From Bacillota bacterium (lineage in GTDB: Bacteria; Bacillota; Clostridia; Lachnospirales; Lachnospiraceae): 64,000 nucleotides of DNA. This document shows positions 1 to 8,507 of this stretch, piece after piece. The notes under the pieces were generated by a model. That model was given only the letters and a program-made list of their open reading frames with translations, was not told the DNA's origin and did not search any database. Both the position numbers and the translations under genes were made by a program. Location of the stretch: contig JAFAGA010000010.1 of assembly GCA_023423045.1 (NCBI GenBank), positions 1-64,000 of the forward strand, given 5' to 3'. Each line of letters begins with the position of its first letter. Positions within the stretch are counted from its first letter, which is position 1.

Positions 1-178
1 TGCTTAAGAGTGCGAAATCGATTCCAGTGCTGACGGCACGATTATAACTATAACCGATCTGTTCCATAAAATCCACGCGCGCTTCTTCCATCCAGTGGAT
101 ATAATTAGCATGATGAATAATTGCCATCTGGTCGGTTTCATAATAATGGGTTTTTCTAACATATGGTTTGATATTCAT
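1..178 (-). CDS. Acyl-CoA thioesterase, 4HBT hotdog family (3'-truncated by window edge)
   Basis: Only the first 59 codons lie in the window; the rest continues past base 1. The reverse-strand translation starts MNIKPYVRKTHYYETDQM and continues with IIHHANYIHWMEEARVDFME. This matches the N-terminus of YbgC/FadM-type 4-hydroxybenzoyl-CoA thioesterase hotdog proteins, where an aspartate in the YxxTD stretch (here D16) and the HANY segment form the active site. The family hydrolyses acyl-CoA thioesters in the cytoplasm; the substrate cannot be told. The ATG at 176-178 is preceded by AGGAGG (complement of 190-195) at 11-nt spacing. The GNAT gene upstream on the same strand ends about 55 bp away, so the two may be co-transcribed. 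Confidence 0.85.
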   Translation of the reverse strand, partial: MNIKPYVRKTHYYETDQMAIIHHANYIHWMEEARVDFMEQIGYSYNRAVSTGIDFALLS

Positions 179-232
179 AAGTATGTTTTCCTCCTGGTAT
201 CGCCGGCGCTCCGAATTTATAAGAGCGGATAA

Positions 233-730
233 TTATTTTGCAAGATTTAACTGATAACGAAAGCCGTCCGACGTTTGCTCGTATTCCATGAAGCCGAGGC
301 TTTTAAAGATCTTTTGGGAGCTCAGGTTATAGCTGTATATTTCATTTACATACAGAGAGGAATAACCAAGTGTCCTCCCTCGTTCAATCAGCTTAGCGAC
401 TACCCTTTTTCCAATTCCCATACCCCGGTATTGTGCATTGCCGATTACAATAGGCATATCTGATTGCCAGAAGGTAACATCGCCAATCGGAATAAAACGA
501 TCACCTTCTATTATTTCGATGAAATACAATTCTCCATGAACGTTCAAATAATTATACATACGTTCTAACTTCTCCATATCATATGGTTCTCTGATCCCAT
601 CCACAAGGTATACTGTATCTAAGTCCTGATACCATGGGAGAGCAAACTCATAGATACCGTCATATTTTCTCAATCTGAGCCCGACATCAATCTCAAGAAA
701 ATCCGGCTGTTTAATACCATCAATCGGCAT
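233..730 (-). CDS. GNAT family N-acetyltransferase
   Basis: A 165-aa cytoplasmic protein. The acetyl-CoA-binding motif A of the Gcn5-related N-acetyltransferase fold is visible at about residues 97-117 (IGNAQYRGMGIGKRVVAKLI, with the R-G-x-G-I-G-K pyrophosphate loop). Motif B follows around NLSSQKIFKSLGF. Length and domain order are normal for single-domain GNATs. The substrate is unknown. The start at 730 has a good AGGAGGTG site immediately upstream (complement of 735-742). It lies upstream of, and in the same orientation as, the thioesterase gene, which suggests a small operon leaving the window on the left. Confidence 0.9.
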   Translation of the reverse strand: MPIDGIKQPDFLEIDVGLRLRKYDGIYEFALPWYQDLDTVYLVDGIREPYDMEKLERMYNYLNVHGELYFIEIIEGDRFIPIGDVTFWQSDMPIVIGNAQYRGMGIGKRVVAKLIERGRTLGYSSLYVNEIYSYNLSSQKIFKSLGFMEYEQTSDGFRYQLNLAK

Positions 731-912
731 GCAGCACCTCCTAAAATATAAATCACCTTATATTGTCTTTCATTCTATTCTATATCAAAGAACTGCGTTA
801 CCAAACAGAGTATACTATATTTTTTATTACACTTCCATAGCATTTTATAAAGCTTACCAATCTTTACAAGTTAATAAATAAAGTTTATTATCCAAGTATG
901 TAATAAAGTGAG

Positions 913-941
913 TGGATAAAAGTGGAAGAAGGGTGTATAAT
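913..941 (+). promoter_or_regulatory. Candidate sigma-A promoter of the moxR operon
   Basis: TGGATA (913-918), 17-bp spacer, TATAAT (936-941). The -10 box is perfect, the -35 box matches at 4 of 6, and the site sits about 80 bp before the chosen moxR start. Confidence 0.5.
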
Positions 942-1019
942 TTGTTTAAATGAAAAAGAATATTCACCAGAAGAATGGGAGAATTCAAATTATCAGAAGC
1001 AGGAATAGGAGAATACACG

Positions 1020-1982
1020 ATGGATACAAGGCGATTCAAGGAATATTATGAGAAGGTCTGCGGCAATTGCGGCAAAGTCATTCTGGGAAAGGATGAATGC
1101 ATACGTAATATCATTATTGCTTATCTGGCAGGGGGACATGTTCTGCTGGAGGATGTTCCGGGAACCGGTAAGACGATGCTTTTCAGAGCTTTCTCCAAGT
1201 CGGTGGGCGGAAATTTTAAGAGAATTCAGTTTACCCCGGATATTATGCCCTCCGATCTGACGGGGATTAATTTTTATAATCCTAAGAGCGGTGAGTTTGA
1301 ATTCCGTCCTGGCCCGTTATTTGCGCAGATGGTATTGGCGGATGAGATAAATCGGGCGACTCCGCGGACGCAGTCGAGCCTGCTGGAGGCCATGGCTGAG
1401 GGGCAGATTACAGTGGATGGGACAACCTATGTTACCCAGAAGCCGTTTATGGTCATGGCAACCCAGAATCCGCTGGAATCGGGAGGCACCTTTCCGTTGC
1501 CGGAGGCTCAGAAGGATCGTTTTATGATGAAGTTATCCCTGGGATATATGCAGCGGGAGGAGGAGCTTTCACTGCTCTCCAGGGAGGGTTCTCTTGATCT
1601 TCTGTCACAGCTGGAACAGGTGGTAACCGTGGAGGAGACCCTGGAGCTGCAGCGAAGTTATTCTCAGGTTGAGGTGAGCCGGCCGGTGAAGGAATATTTG
1701 ATGGATATCATAGAGAAGACCCGCGACGACCGCCGTATTTTGATGGGGGCCTCGACCAGGGCTGCCCTTTCCCTCTATCAGGCTGCACAGTTATTGGCGG
1801 CCATACAGGGGCGTTCCTATGTCATTCCGGAGGATGTGAAGGAATTGGCCGTATGCATTATGGAGCACCGTATGAGCTTTACAGGGGTGCTTACAGGGGA
1901 TGATTCGGCAAGCATCTGCCGGGAACTGGTGGAGGAGATACCGGTACCTACAGAGCCGATTTTGTCCGAAGGAGTGGTATGA
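1020..1982 (+). CDS. MoxR family AAA+ ATPase
   Basis: A 320-aa AAA+ ATPase of the MoxR group, chaperone-like ATPases that act with VWA or DUF58 partner proteins. Walker A is EDVPGTGKT (about residues 44-52). Walker B is VLADEINRA, followed by the MoxR-typical TPRTQSSLLEAM segment. The sensor-1 motif is MATQNP and the C-terminal lid domain is present. I chose ATG 1020 over the in-frame ATG at 975 because AGGAGA lies 7 nt upstream and the protein then begins at the usual family position; the longer form would add 15 residues. The next gene overlaps the stop codon (ATGA), so translation is probably coupled to the DUF58 protein. Confidence 0.93.
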   Translation: MDTRRFKEYYEKVCGNCGKVILGKDECIRNIIIAYLAGGHVLLEDVPGTGKTMLFRAFSKSVGGNFKRIQFTPDIMPSDLTGINFYNPKSGEFEFRPGPLFAQMVLADEINRATPRTQSSLLEAMAEGQITVDGTTYVTQKPFMVMATQNPLESGGTFPLPEAQKDRFMMKLSLGYMQREEELSLLSREGSLDLLSQLEQVVTVEETLELQRSYSQVEVSRPVKEYLMDIIEKTRDDRRILMGASTRAALSLYQAAQLLAAIQGRSYVIPEDVKELAVCIMEHRMSFTGVLTGDDSASICRELVEEIPVPTEPILSEGVV

Positions 1983-3058
1983 TGCTGATCTTTCTGACAG
2001 TGTTAATTGTATTGGGACTGATTCTGGAATTGCTGTCCCTGAGGGATAATATCTCCGGTATCGATTATCGCTGTACTCCTGCCAAATCCGGCTATGAGGC
2101 AGGAGAAGTGTTCCGGCTCAAAACTACCGTAACCAATTATGGAGTCCGGACGATACCCTTTCTCAAATTGATTGAAGTATTGCCAAAGCAGCTTCAGATT
2201 CTGAATGAAGCGAAGATGGAGGAGGAACCTCGAAACCGGCTGTCTGCCAGAGTAATATATATCCGGGGAAGGCAGAAGATAACCAGAACCGTACAGGTTT
2301 CCCTGCCGCAGAGAGGACTTTACCTGCTGGAAGGCTGCCGGCTGCTGAGCGGAGATTTTCTGGGGATCAAGGAAAAATCCAGAGAAATAAAACAATGGGA
2401 AGAGATTATTATCTTTCCTCCATTACTGAAGGATGATAAGATTCTTCGTACTTTGTCCGGATATTACGGGGATTTCTCGGTACGGCGCTTCTATATTGAG
2501 GATCCCATGCTGGTCAATTCATATCATGATTACACCGGAAGAGAACCGATGCGCTCTATCAGCTGGATGCAGAGTGCGAAGAAAAACAGGCTCATGGTAA
2601 AGGAATTTGATCATACGGCGGAGATGTCGGTAACTATTTTGCTGGATGTATATCTGCATTGGTCGGAATGGAACCATATGCCGGAAGTGGAATATTGCTT
2701 TTCCTTAGCGAGAACAGTTGCGGAATTTATGGAGAAAAAGAAGGTGTCCTACCGCCTTCTGACCAATGCCAGTGTCCGAAGCAGAAATGCGTCGAATGAG
2801 AGTGTGGCACAGGCAGGTCAGGGAACGCACCATTATACCATGCTGCTGTATACTCTGGGGCAGGCGGCCCCTGGTGCCCGCGGCAATATTAACCGTCTGT
2901 ATGATATGGTTGTCAAGAATTATTCCGGAGAAAGTGCAATCTTATATGTTGCTCCGCTTCAAACGGAGCAGCGGGATACTCTTGTGAAAAATCTGCAGAA
3001 GCGTCTGGGCAGTCAGATATACCCCATATATGCGGCTTCCATAGTGGAGGAGAAGTAA
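1979..3058 (+). CDS. DUF58 domain-containing protein (MoxR partner)
   Basis: A 359-aa protein with an N-terminal membrane segment (about residues 2-21) and a cytosolic DUF58 domain. The family signature is seen around residues 180-225: YHDYTGREPMRSISWMQSAK followed by KEFDHTAEMSVTILLD, the start of a VWA-like fold. DUF58 proteins are nearly always encoded after a MoxR ATPase, as here, where the start overlaps the moxR stop by 4 bp. The function is not established; a role in assembling or activating surface or secreted complexes is commonly proposed. It forms an operon with the next gene, which starts 1 bp after its stop. Confidence 0.9.
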   Translation: MMLIFLTVLIVLGLILELLSLRDNISGIDYRCTPAKSGYEAGEVFRLKTTVTNYGVRTIPFLKLIEVLPKQLQILNEAKMEEEPRNRLSARVIYIRGRQKITRTVQVSLPQRGLYLLEGCRLLSGDFLGIKEKSREIKQWEEIIIFPPLLKDDKILRTLSGYYGDFSVRRFYIEDPMLVNSYHDYTGREPMRSISWMQSAKKNRLMVKEFDHTAEMSVTILLDVYLHWSEWNHMPEVEYCFSLARTVAEFMEKKKVSYRLLTNASVRSRNASNESVAQAGQGTHHYTMLLYTLGQAAPGARGNINRLYDMVVKNYSGESAILYVAPLQTEQRDTLVKNLQKRLGSQIYPIYAASIVEEK

Positions 3059-3059
3059 A

Positions 3060-4313
3060 ATGCTGGATAAATTATATAAGCTCATGTTTGATCTTTGTAT
3101 CTGTTATACCATCGGAGCTTTCCTGCTAAGATATGTTGCGGGAAGGACAGGGGATGGCAAAGCGTTTCTTTTTCTGATGCTTGGCGTGGTGGGTTCGGCA
3201 CTGCTGAGCCGGTACCGGAGAGGAGGTATTCTTGCCACTGTCTTGATTCCTGCCCTTTATCCGGCTCTTTGGATGCCTTCCGTTCCGGAGCTTGTGATAT
3301 TTTTGCTGGTTTTGGGATATCTGGTTTTCGAAGTGGTGACGCAGCATTTTATCATAGGGAGGGATGGTTTTGCGGAGAGGTTAAAGCGCTTGCTTTATCT
3401 TAGTCCTCTGATTGTGTTTCCGATGATAATCTCGTTTCAGGAGTTCAGTCAGGCTTTTGGAGCGGCCGCCCCGTACCTGATCGGGGCTCTGATTAGTGCG
3501 GTTTTTCTTCTGCGCCATCTTAGGGCAGTAGACCAGGTGGAGCACAGGAGAGAGTACCAGTGGCAGCAGATGACGGAGCTTTCCGTGTTTCTGGCAGTAT
3601 GCCTGATCTTGACTCTGGTCCGGGCTCCGCAGAATCTGATGTTTGGGCTGAAGCAGATTTATCATTACATCTTGGGACCGTTGCTATCCTTTTTGGCCAG
3701 CGCGATAATTATGCTGGTCTATTGGATTATCAGGCTTATTGTTGCTGCTGTCGGAATGCTTACCGGCAACCCTGAGCTGATTGAAAGGGGTCAGGAGCTT
3801 GTCAATCCGCCGGGGGATCTGTTTCGAATTACCGGATCGGATGTTAGTGATACCGGCTGGTGGGCACCGCTATTGTATTCTGTCGGCTTTATTTTGGGGT
3901 TGATGCTGCTGTTTTTATTTTTTCGGTGGCTTTTGGGTGAGAGGATGAACAGGAGCATACCCCCTGGTGTTATGGAGATAAGAGAATATTTGTCGACGAA
4001 GAAAGATGGACCCTCCGGACTAAGGAGGAAGGCTCCGCAAAATCCGCAGGCCGCAGTCAGGTATTATTATGAAAAGTATCTGCGGCTGCTGAAGCGCAAG
4101 AAAATCGAGTTGAATTCCCAGGATACAACGAAGGAAATTCTTGAAAAGCATATTGCCCTGCAGGGAGATGAGAATACGCCTAAGCAGGCCTCCGCTGCCG
4201 AATTAAGGGATATTTACCGAGAGGCGAGGTATCGGATGGAGAAAGAGACCACCCCGGAAGAAGCAAAAAAGGCAAGGAAGAGATATAGGGAGATAAAGAG
4301 ACTGCTTCCGTGA
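3060..4313 (+). CDS. Multi-pass membrane protein with C-terminal DUF4129-like domain
   Basis: A 417-aa protein. Hydropathy by eye gives about seven to eight membrane segments in residues 5-290, then a charged cytosolic tail. The tail segment AVRYYYEKYLRLLKRKKIEL with TTKEILE resembles DUF4129, which in related operons is fused to or beside a transglutaminase-like domain. No transglutaminase core (C-H-D) is visible here, so this operon is MoxR-DUF58-DUF4129 without that enzyme. It follows the DUF58 gene with 1 bp spacing, so it is the third gene of one transcript. Role inferred only from neighbours: the membrane part of a MoxR-type envelope system. Confidence 0.8.
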   Translation: MLDKLYKLMFDLCICYTIGAFLLRYVAGRTGDGKAFLFLMLGVVGSALLSRYRRGGILATVLIPALYPALWMPSVPELVIFLLVLGYLVFEVVTQHFIIGRDGFAERLKRLLYLSPLIVFPMIISFQEFSQAFGAAAPYLIGALISAVFLLRHLRAVDQVEHRREYQWQQMTELSVFLAVCLILTLVRAPQNLMFGLKQIYHYILGPLLSFLASAIIMLVYWIIRLIVAAVGMLTGNPELIERGQELVNPPGDLFRITGSDVSDTGWWAPLLYSVGFILGLMLLFLFFRWLLGERMNRSIPPGVMEIREYLSTKKDGPSGLRRKAPQNPQAAVRYYYEKYLRLLKRKKIELNSQDTTKEILEKHIALQGDENTPKQASAAELRDIYREARYRMEKETTPEEAKKARKRYREIKRLLP

Positions 4314-4390
4314 CCGGTGGAAGGTGTGATGAGACTGCCGCGGGGGACTTGCTGGCAAGCATAATAAAAAGCAGGAGTAAGGTTTCTGTA

Positions 4391-4420
4391 TATGACATAC
4401 TGATGTCATGTATGCCGTAT
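4391..4420 (+). promoter_or_regulatory. Dyad operator/promoter shared with the site at 53878
   Basis: TGACAT ACTG ATGTCA (4393-4408) is a perfect 6-bp dyad with a 4-bp spacer, followed by TGTAT. The same arrangement occurs at 53878-53920 before the NHL-repeat gene. The left arm can serve as the -35 box of a promoter for the VOC gene; the -10 is weak (CGTATT at 4416). Confidence 0.45.
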
Positions 4421-4499
4421 TAAAATAGTAATAGGAGATAGCCAGAAGCTGTACACTTTAATTCCTGTAATTGAAAAGGACAAAAAAGGAGGTTAAATT

Positions 4500-4886
4500 A
4501 TGTTAATACCGCATTTGCACTTTGATGGTGAATGCAGCCGGGCCATGGAGCTGTATGTAAAAGCCTTGGATGCAGTCGTCCATAAGGTGATTTATATTGA
4601 TAAGGAGCATCCGGAGCAAGGAGTAATGCATGCGGAGATGTCAATTCACGGACAGAGAATAATGTTGAATGATAACCGCAGCAATGTAAATTATTGTGGT
4701 TATCCCTTTGTTCAACTAATTCTGACTTTTGATGAGGAAGCCAGGTTGAAGCATGCCTTTCATCTAATGAAAGATGAGCAAAGAGTGGTAAGTCCGATGG
4801 AAGCAACTGACTATTCGCCCTGCACGGTAGGATTTTGGGACAGGTTTGGAATTCGATGGGGCTTTATGGTGGAAGAGGGGCAATGA
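4500..4886 (+). CDS. VOC family protein (PhnB-like)
   Basis: A 128-aa cytoplasmic protein of the vicinal oxygen chelate/glyoxalase superfamily, PhnB-like subgroup. The N-terminus (PHLHFDGECSRAMELYVKAL), the central HAEMSIHGQRIMLND and the C-terminal FWDRFGIRWGFMVEE are typical. Residues such as H5, H43 and the late E could contribute to a metal site. The substrate is unknown, and PhnB-like members are often annotated as 3-demethylubiquinone methyltransferase-like without biochemical support. The start has AAAGGAGG 7 nt upstream. It is monocistronic; its promoter region holds the dyad at 4391, and the insertion sequence begins 85 bp after its stop. Confidence 0.85.
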   Translation: MLIPHLHFDGECSRAMELYVKALDAVVHKVIYIDKEHPEQGVMHAEMSIHGQRIMLNDNRSNVNYCGYPFVQLILTFDEEARLKHAFHLMKDEQRVVSPMEATDYSPCTVGFWDRFGIRWGFMVEEGQ

Positions 4887-4987
4887 TATCGGAGTGTATT
4901 AGCCATCCCCCCAAGACGGGAACTATATTTATTCCAGAGGCTGCTAACTGTACTGGTTGCTGCATTCTGCCACGTTCATTTCATAGA

Positions 4988-6145
4988 TTATGACAAAATT
5001 GTTACAAGAAAATTATTGCTCATTAAACAGTTAAGCATGTTGACGGTTGTTGTAGGTTTCGTTTTTTTCGAAAGACCTTTAATATAATTCCTGTGCAGCA
5101 TAATTGCCAGCTTACGAAATGCATTGAACGACTGGTTTCCATTGTCAGATAAGATCTGGCTGTTATCCTCCTCCCACACAACATCCAGCAGCCAGTGCAT
5201 GGATTCAATGCCCCAGTGCTTTCGTATAATATCAAGGAATTCAGCAGCTTTTTTATCAAGGCTTGAGATATAATAGCTTGTTTCAGACGATGTGCCGTTT
5301 GATGAAGATGTGGTGGTGCGTTCCACCATAATAACACTTTTTAGACCTTTCCATTCATTATTGGCAGATAACCAGGTTGTATCATTGCACACGGATACCT
5401 TGCGTTTTTCCAGCCTTCCACCATTCTTCTCGACCGGAGCACTGTATGTCTGTACATCACCGGAATTTACAGGGTCGTTGAAGAAAAGTTCGACGTCGTC
5501 CTTCAGCGTGCCCTGGTTCCCCTTTAAGCCCAGAACATAGCCGCCACCACCGTCAATGATCTTTTCACAGGTTTTATGCTGGCAGTGCATTGAATCCGCG
5601 GTAATTATTTTCCCCGCCACGTCAATGTTTTCAAGCATTTCCTGAAATACGGGTATTTCATTCGTCTTTTCATGAATTGATGCCTGCCCCAGTACAACAC
5701 CGCTTTCAACAAGATATGCCGTTAGAATTTGTAAAGCAGAATGTGGCTCACCTTTTTTTGAGGTTCCGCGCATCGCCTTGCCATCCACGGCCAGTATGTC
5801 ACCAGTTTCCAAAACGTGCGACTGCATTATTTTGATGATTGCCTGTGCGACTTTGTCACCATCCAAGGCACACATTATGCGGCTTATCGTAGAATCCGAC
5901 GGAGTGTTTTCAATGCCAAAATAATTATGGAGAAATTCAAAGTTGTTCCTGCCGTATGCCTCTATTTCCTCATATTTTTGCAGACCGCACAATACGCCGC
6001 ACATTATTACAATCAGCACGTCTGCAAGCCGTATTTTTGTCACTTTCTCAGAAGGGCAACGAGGGTCTTCAATATCCGAAAATGTGCTCCTGACAATCTG
6101 TTTAAGTTGATTCAAATATAACACATCCTTCCCTTTTTCTATCAT
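4988..6145 (-). CDS. ISAs1 family transposase
   Basis: A 385-aa DDE transposase of the ISAs1 (H-repeat) family. The N-terminal domain contains DPRCPSEKVTKIRLADVLIV and TISRIMCAL. The DDE core shows DILAVDGKAMRG (first Asp), ITADSMHCQHKT (second Asp) and HWGIESMHWLLDVVWEED (Glu region), all in the expected order. Full family length, no frameshift. The reading frame starts 122 bp inside the right inverted repeat and stops 4 bp inside the left one. Confidence 0.95.
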   Translation of the reverse strand: MIEKGKDVLYLNQLKQIVRSTFSDIEDPRCPSEKVTKIRLADVLIVIMCGVLCGLQKYEEIEAYGRNNFEFLHNYFGIENTPSDSTISRIMCALDGDKVAQAIIKIMQSHVLETGDILAVDGKAMRGTSKKGEPHSALQILTAYLVESGVVLGQASIHEKTNEIPVFQEMLENIDVAGKIITADSMHCQHKTCEKIIDGGGGYVLGLKGNQGTLKDDVELFFNDPVNSGDVQTYSAPVEKNGGRLEKRKVSVCNDTTWLSANNEWKGLKSVIMVERTTTSSSNGTSSETSYYISSLDKKAAEFLDIIRKHWGIESMHWLLDVVWEEDNSQILSDNGNQSFNAFRKLAIMLHRNYIKGLSKKTKPTTTVNMLNCLMSNNFLVTILS

Positions 6146-6206
6146 TGTAGCACATAAATGCCATAAAAAAAGGGGAGAGGCACCATTGTTAAAATTCTAT
6201 TCACCA

Positions 6207-6250
6207 TTGATTCATTTTTGATTCATATTTGATTCACATTTGATTCATAT
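6207..6250. repeat. Four tandem 11-bp repeats next to the IS right end
   Basis: Four head-to-tail copies of TTGATTCATAT (variants ATTT, ATAT, ACAT, ATAT in the last four bases) run up to the right terminal inverted repeat, inside the IS and upstream of the transposase gene. They may be subterminal transposase-binding sites or part of the transposase promoter region; nothing similar is seen at the left end. Confidence 0.85.
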
Positions 6251-6286
6251 TTAATGAAATGAACGTGTGCATTCTGCCTAAATCTG

Positions 6287-6315
6287 TTGAATAAGGTTGG
6301 AAAATAGTGTAATAT
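6287..6315 (+). promoter_or_regulatory. Candidate sigma-A promoter of the YHYH-protein gene
   Basis: TTGAAT (6287-6292), 17-bp spacer, TAATAT (6310-6315), 56 bp before the gene start and just 10 bp outside the IS target duplication. A small inverted repeat (AGCTGCT GGA AGCAGCT) lies in the leader. Confidence 0.5.
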
Positions 6316-6370
6316 GGTATTGACAGCTGCTGGAAGCAGCTTCCAAACCATAAGAAAGGCAGGGAAAACG

Positions 6371-6898
6371 ATGAAAGGGTTATTAAAAAGATTCTTTATT
6401 GGCACAATCATACTTACTTTGCTTCTCACAGGAATTCAGTCAGCATGGTATTCGCCCTATGACACAGTAACGGTCCAGGCTCATTCCGGAAGGACGGATT
6501 CCAGCGGCGGACACAGGGATAACAAAAATAAAAGCGGTCTGGGCTCCTATCACTATCACTGCGGCGGAAATCCGGCCCATCTGCATGATAAGGGAGTATG
6601 TCCCTATGATAATACCGCAGTAAAAGCTAAGTCCTCCGGGACAAAGAAAGACACGTCGCAGAAAACAGGAGAAAAGGCCTCTGAAACAAAGGTTTCCGGA
6701 ACAAAGACCCAAATTACGAAATCAGTAATAAAGAAAGTACAGACAAAGCTGAATGAGCTGGGCTATGACTGCGGTAAAGCGGATGGAAAGGCCGGCAAGA
6801 ACACCAAAAATGCCTTAAAGAAGTTCCAGGAGGATAACGGCCTGAAGGTTGACGGCGTCATTGGGAAAGAGGTATTAAAGTCACTGGAAATTAAGTAG
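6371..6898 (+). CDS. Secreted YHYH-domain and peptidoglycan-binding protein
   Basis: A 175-aa exported protein when read from ATG 6371. An in-frame ATG at 6314 would add 19 residues ahead of the signal peptide and lies within the promoter region. A signal peptide with hydrophobic core GTIILTLLLTGI is followed by the YHYH module (HSGRTDSSGGHRDN, then GLGSYHYHCGG and AHLHDKGVCPY), rich in His and Cys and probably metal-binding. A Lys/Thr-rich linker leads to a C-terminal PG_binding_1 domain (VQTKLNELGYDCGKADGKAG then ALKKFQEDNGLKVDGVIG). It therefore probably sits outside the membrane attached to the cell wall. The enzymatic role is unknown; the module is often seen alone or with wall-binding repeats in Firmicutes. 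Confidence 0.85.
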   Translation: MKGLLKRFFIGTIILTLLLTGIQSAWYSPYDTVTVQAHSGRTDSSGGHRDNKNKSGLGSYHYHCGGNPAHLHDKGVCPYDNTAVKAKSSGTKKDTSQKTGEKASETKVSGTKTQITKSVIKKVQTKLNELGYDCGKADGKAGKNTKNALKKFQEDNGLKVDGVIGKEVLKSLEIK

Positions 6899-7054
6899 TT
6901 TGCATGAAATTCTGACCTGCCCATATCTGTGGATGACCTGCAATAGGAAAATAGTACTAAAAATGCTATTCTCAGATAAATATGTACTTTGTTACTAAAA
7001 AGGGAAGAAAAATAGTTATGAGAGATGAAAAATAAGTATATATTGATTTTATAA

Positions 7055-7083
7055 TTGAAAAATGGAAGATTATCGGATAAAAT
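7055..7083 (+). promoter_or_regulatory. Candidate sigma-A promoter for the Big_2 secreted protein
   Basis: TTGAAA (7055-7060), 17-bp spacer, TAAAAT (7078-7083), 43 bp upstream of the start codon at 7127. Confidence 0.55.
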
Positions 7084-7126
7084 AACAGTTGAAATGTAAA
7101 AAAAGACGACGGAGGAAAACTACAAA

Positions 7127-8347
7127 ATGAAGAACAAAAGAAACAGTTTAGTTAAGGTATGTATTTCTTTATTACTGATGCTGGGATTGATCCTGCCTTC
7201 ACAATTGACCACTACAAGTGCTCAGGCAGCTTCAAAGCCGTCCATCGAGTCTGAGATGACAATCTCTGCCGGAACCATTCGAGGGGACAGCTATATGTAT
7301 TTCAAAAGCGATAAGAATGTGCTGGAAGTATATAATCCGGTAAAGAAAGCTACTTATAGCTTTAAATCCAGCAACACAAATGTACTGAAGCTGAAGGCGA
7401 GCGGAAGCAAGGTAACTCTCACCGGATTAAAAGCAGGAACTGCTACAATTACCTGCCAGCAGAAGTTAAACGGCAAGACAACCAAGGTTGGTACCTGTAA
7501 GGTTACCGTAAAGGCTGCAGAAGTATATTCGGAAACCTATGACGGGCTTCCTATGGGAAAAGGGCAAGGCGTCTATGTTTATTACGGCTATCGCAATAAT
7601 GATGCAACCTATACCTTTAGCTCCAACAGCAAGAATTTTACCATGAAAGAGGTTGTTACAAAGGAAAAGGGCAGCAAGGACATGTATTTTGTTACACAGA
7701 GCTATACTGCCAAAAAACCTGGTACTTATACAGTTACGGTAAAGGAAACCTATAACAAGAAGACCAGAACCGTAGGCAAATTAAAATATGAAGTAATAAA
7801 GGCAACCGTAGCGAAGGAATATGAACTTTATGAGAAGGATTATATTGGAGCCTTCAGCCTTGTTTACAATTCCCGCGGCGATGTCAAATATCTCTTTGAT
7901 GACGGGGATGCCAGCGTGGTTGAATTCAGTGTCAATGAAGACGGCGGTGTTCTGATGACAGCCAAAAAGGCCGGAACTGTAACGGTTAATATCTATGAGG
8001 ATGCAACCAAGCCTGATAAGAGCAAATTAATCGGAAGCTGCAAGGTGACCGTTAAGGAGCTGAAGCTGGAGAGCGTGGATTACTATTTATCCGATACCAG
8101 TACCTATGTTGATGGCAGAGCCCTTGAATACCAGATTTATAAGTATCCTGAGAATGCTCCGGAAGAGGTTACTGTTACTTCCTCAGACCCGAGCATTGCA
8201 ACCGTAGGTGAGATGGATGAGTACTATTACGGCCAAATTACTCCCGTAGGCGAAGGAACCGTTACAATTACCATTACCTGCGGAGATATCACAAAGACAG
8301 AAACCATTACAGTATATGCAGACGAGGATGCAATGTACGGCTGGTAA
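7127..8347 (+). CDS. Secreted protein with Ig-like (Big_2-type) domains
   Basis: A 406-aa exported protein. The signal peptide has a hydrophobic core (VCISLLLMLGLILP) and an AQA-like cleavage site near residue 34. At least two Big_2-like units are visible: YSFKSSNTNVLKLKASGSK leading to GLKAGTATITC near the N-terminus, and VTSSDPSIATVGEMDEYYYG near the C-terminus. The middle is beta-rich without a catalytic motif I can identify. No sortase LPxTG motif, SLH repeat or membrane anchor is present, so it is probably released or loosely wall-associated. The start has a GGAGG site 10 nt upstream. It is monocistronic between its own promoter and a strong terminator. The role is not known; Big_2 modules usually mediate adhesion or spacing of surface proteins. 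Confidence 0.8.
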   Translation: MKNKRNSLVKVCISLLLMLGLILPSQLTTTSAQAASKPSIESEMTISAGTIRGDSYMYFKSDKNVLEVYNPVKKATYSFKSSNTNVLKLKASGSKVTLTGLKAGTATITCQQKLNGKTTKVGTCKVTVKAAEVYSETYDGLPMGKGQGVYVYYGYRNNDATYTFSSNSKNFTMKEVVTKEKGSKDMYFVTQSYTAKKPGTYTVTVKETYNKKTRTVGKLKYEVIKATVAKEYELYEKDYIGAFSLVYNSRGDVKYLFDDGDASVVEFSVNEDGGVLMTAKKAGTVTVNIYEDATKPDKSKLIGSCKVTVKELKLESVDYYLSDTSTYVDGRALEYQIYKYPENAPEEVTVTSSDPSIATVGEMDEYYYGQITPVGEGTVTITITCGDITKTETITVYADEDAMYGW

Positions 8348-8379
8348 GTTTGTTCCTTTTTAATAATCAGAATAATGAG

Positions 8380-8427
8380 ATCCTTCCATTTACCGCTGCG
8401 GATATGCGGTGAATGGAAGGATTTTTT
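8380..8427 (+). terminator. Rho-independent terminator after the Big_2 protein
   Basis: The stem ATCCTTCCATT...ACCGC pairs with GCGGT...AATGGAAGGAT and is followed by a run of six T. Confidence 0.9.
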
Positions 8428-8507
8428 ACTTCATTGGATAGTTATTACAGTTCAGCCTGCCGCCTTCTGACCTGCAGCGGATAGTCCTTTGAATTTGCCG
8501 GCTTTCA

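Larger units (their letters stand above)
4971..6267 (-). mobile_element. ISAs1-family insertion sequence, complete, 1297 bp
   Basis: The ends are perfect 14-bp inverted repeats: CACGTTCATTTCAT at 4971-4984 and its complement ATGAAATGAACGTG at 6254-6267. A 10-bp direct repeat TGCATTCTGC flanks the element at 4961-4970 and 6268-6277, which fits the 8-10 bp target duplication of this family. One intact transposase gene occupies almost the whole element on the minus strand. The perfect repeats and intact gene indicate a recent and possibly still active insertion. The target was the intergenic DNA between the VOC gene and the YHYH-protein promoter; no gene appears broken. Confidence 0.93.
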
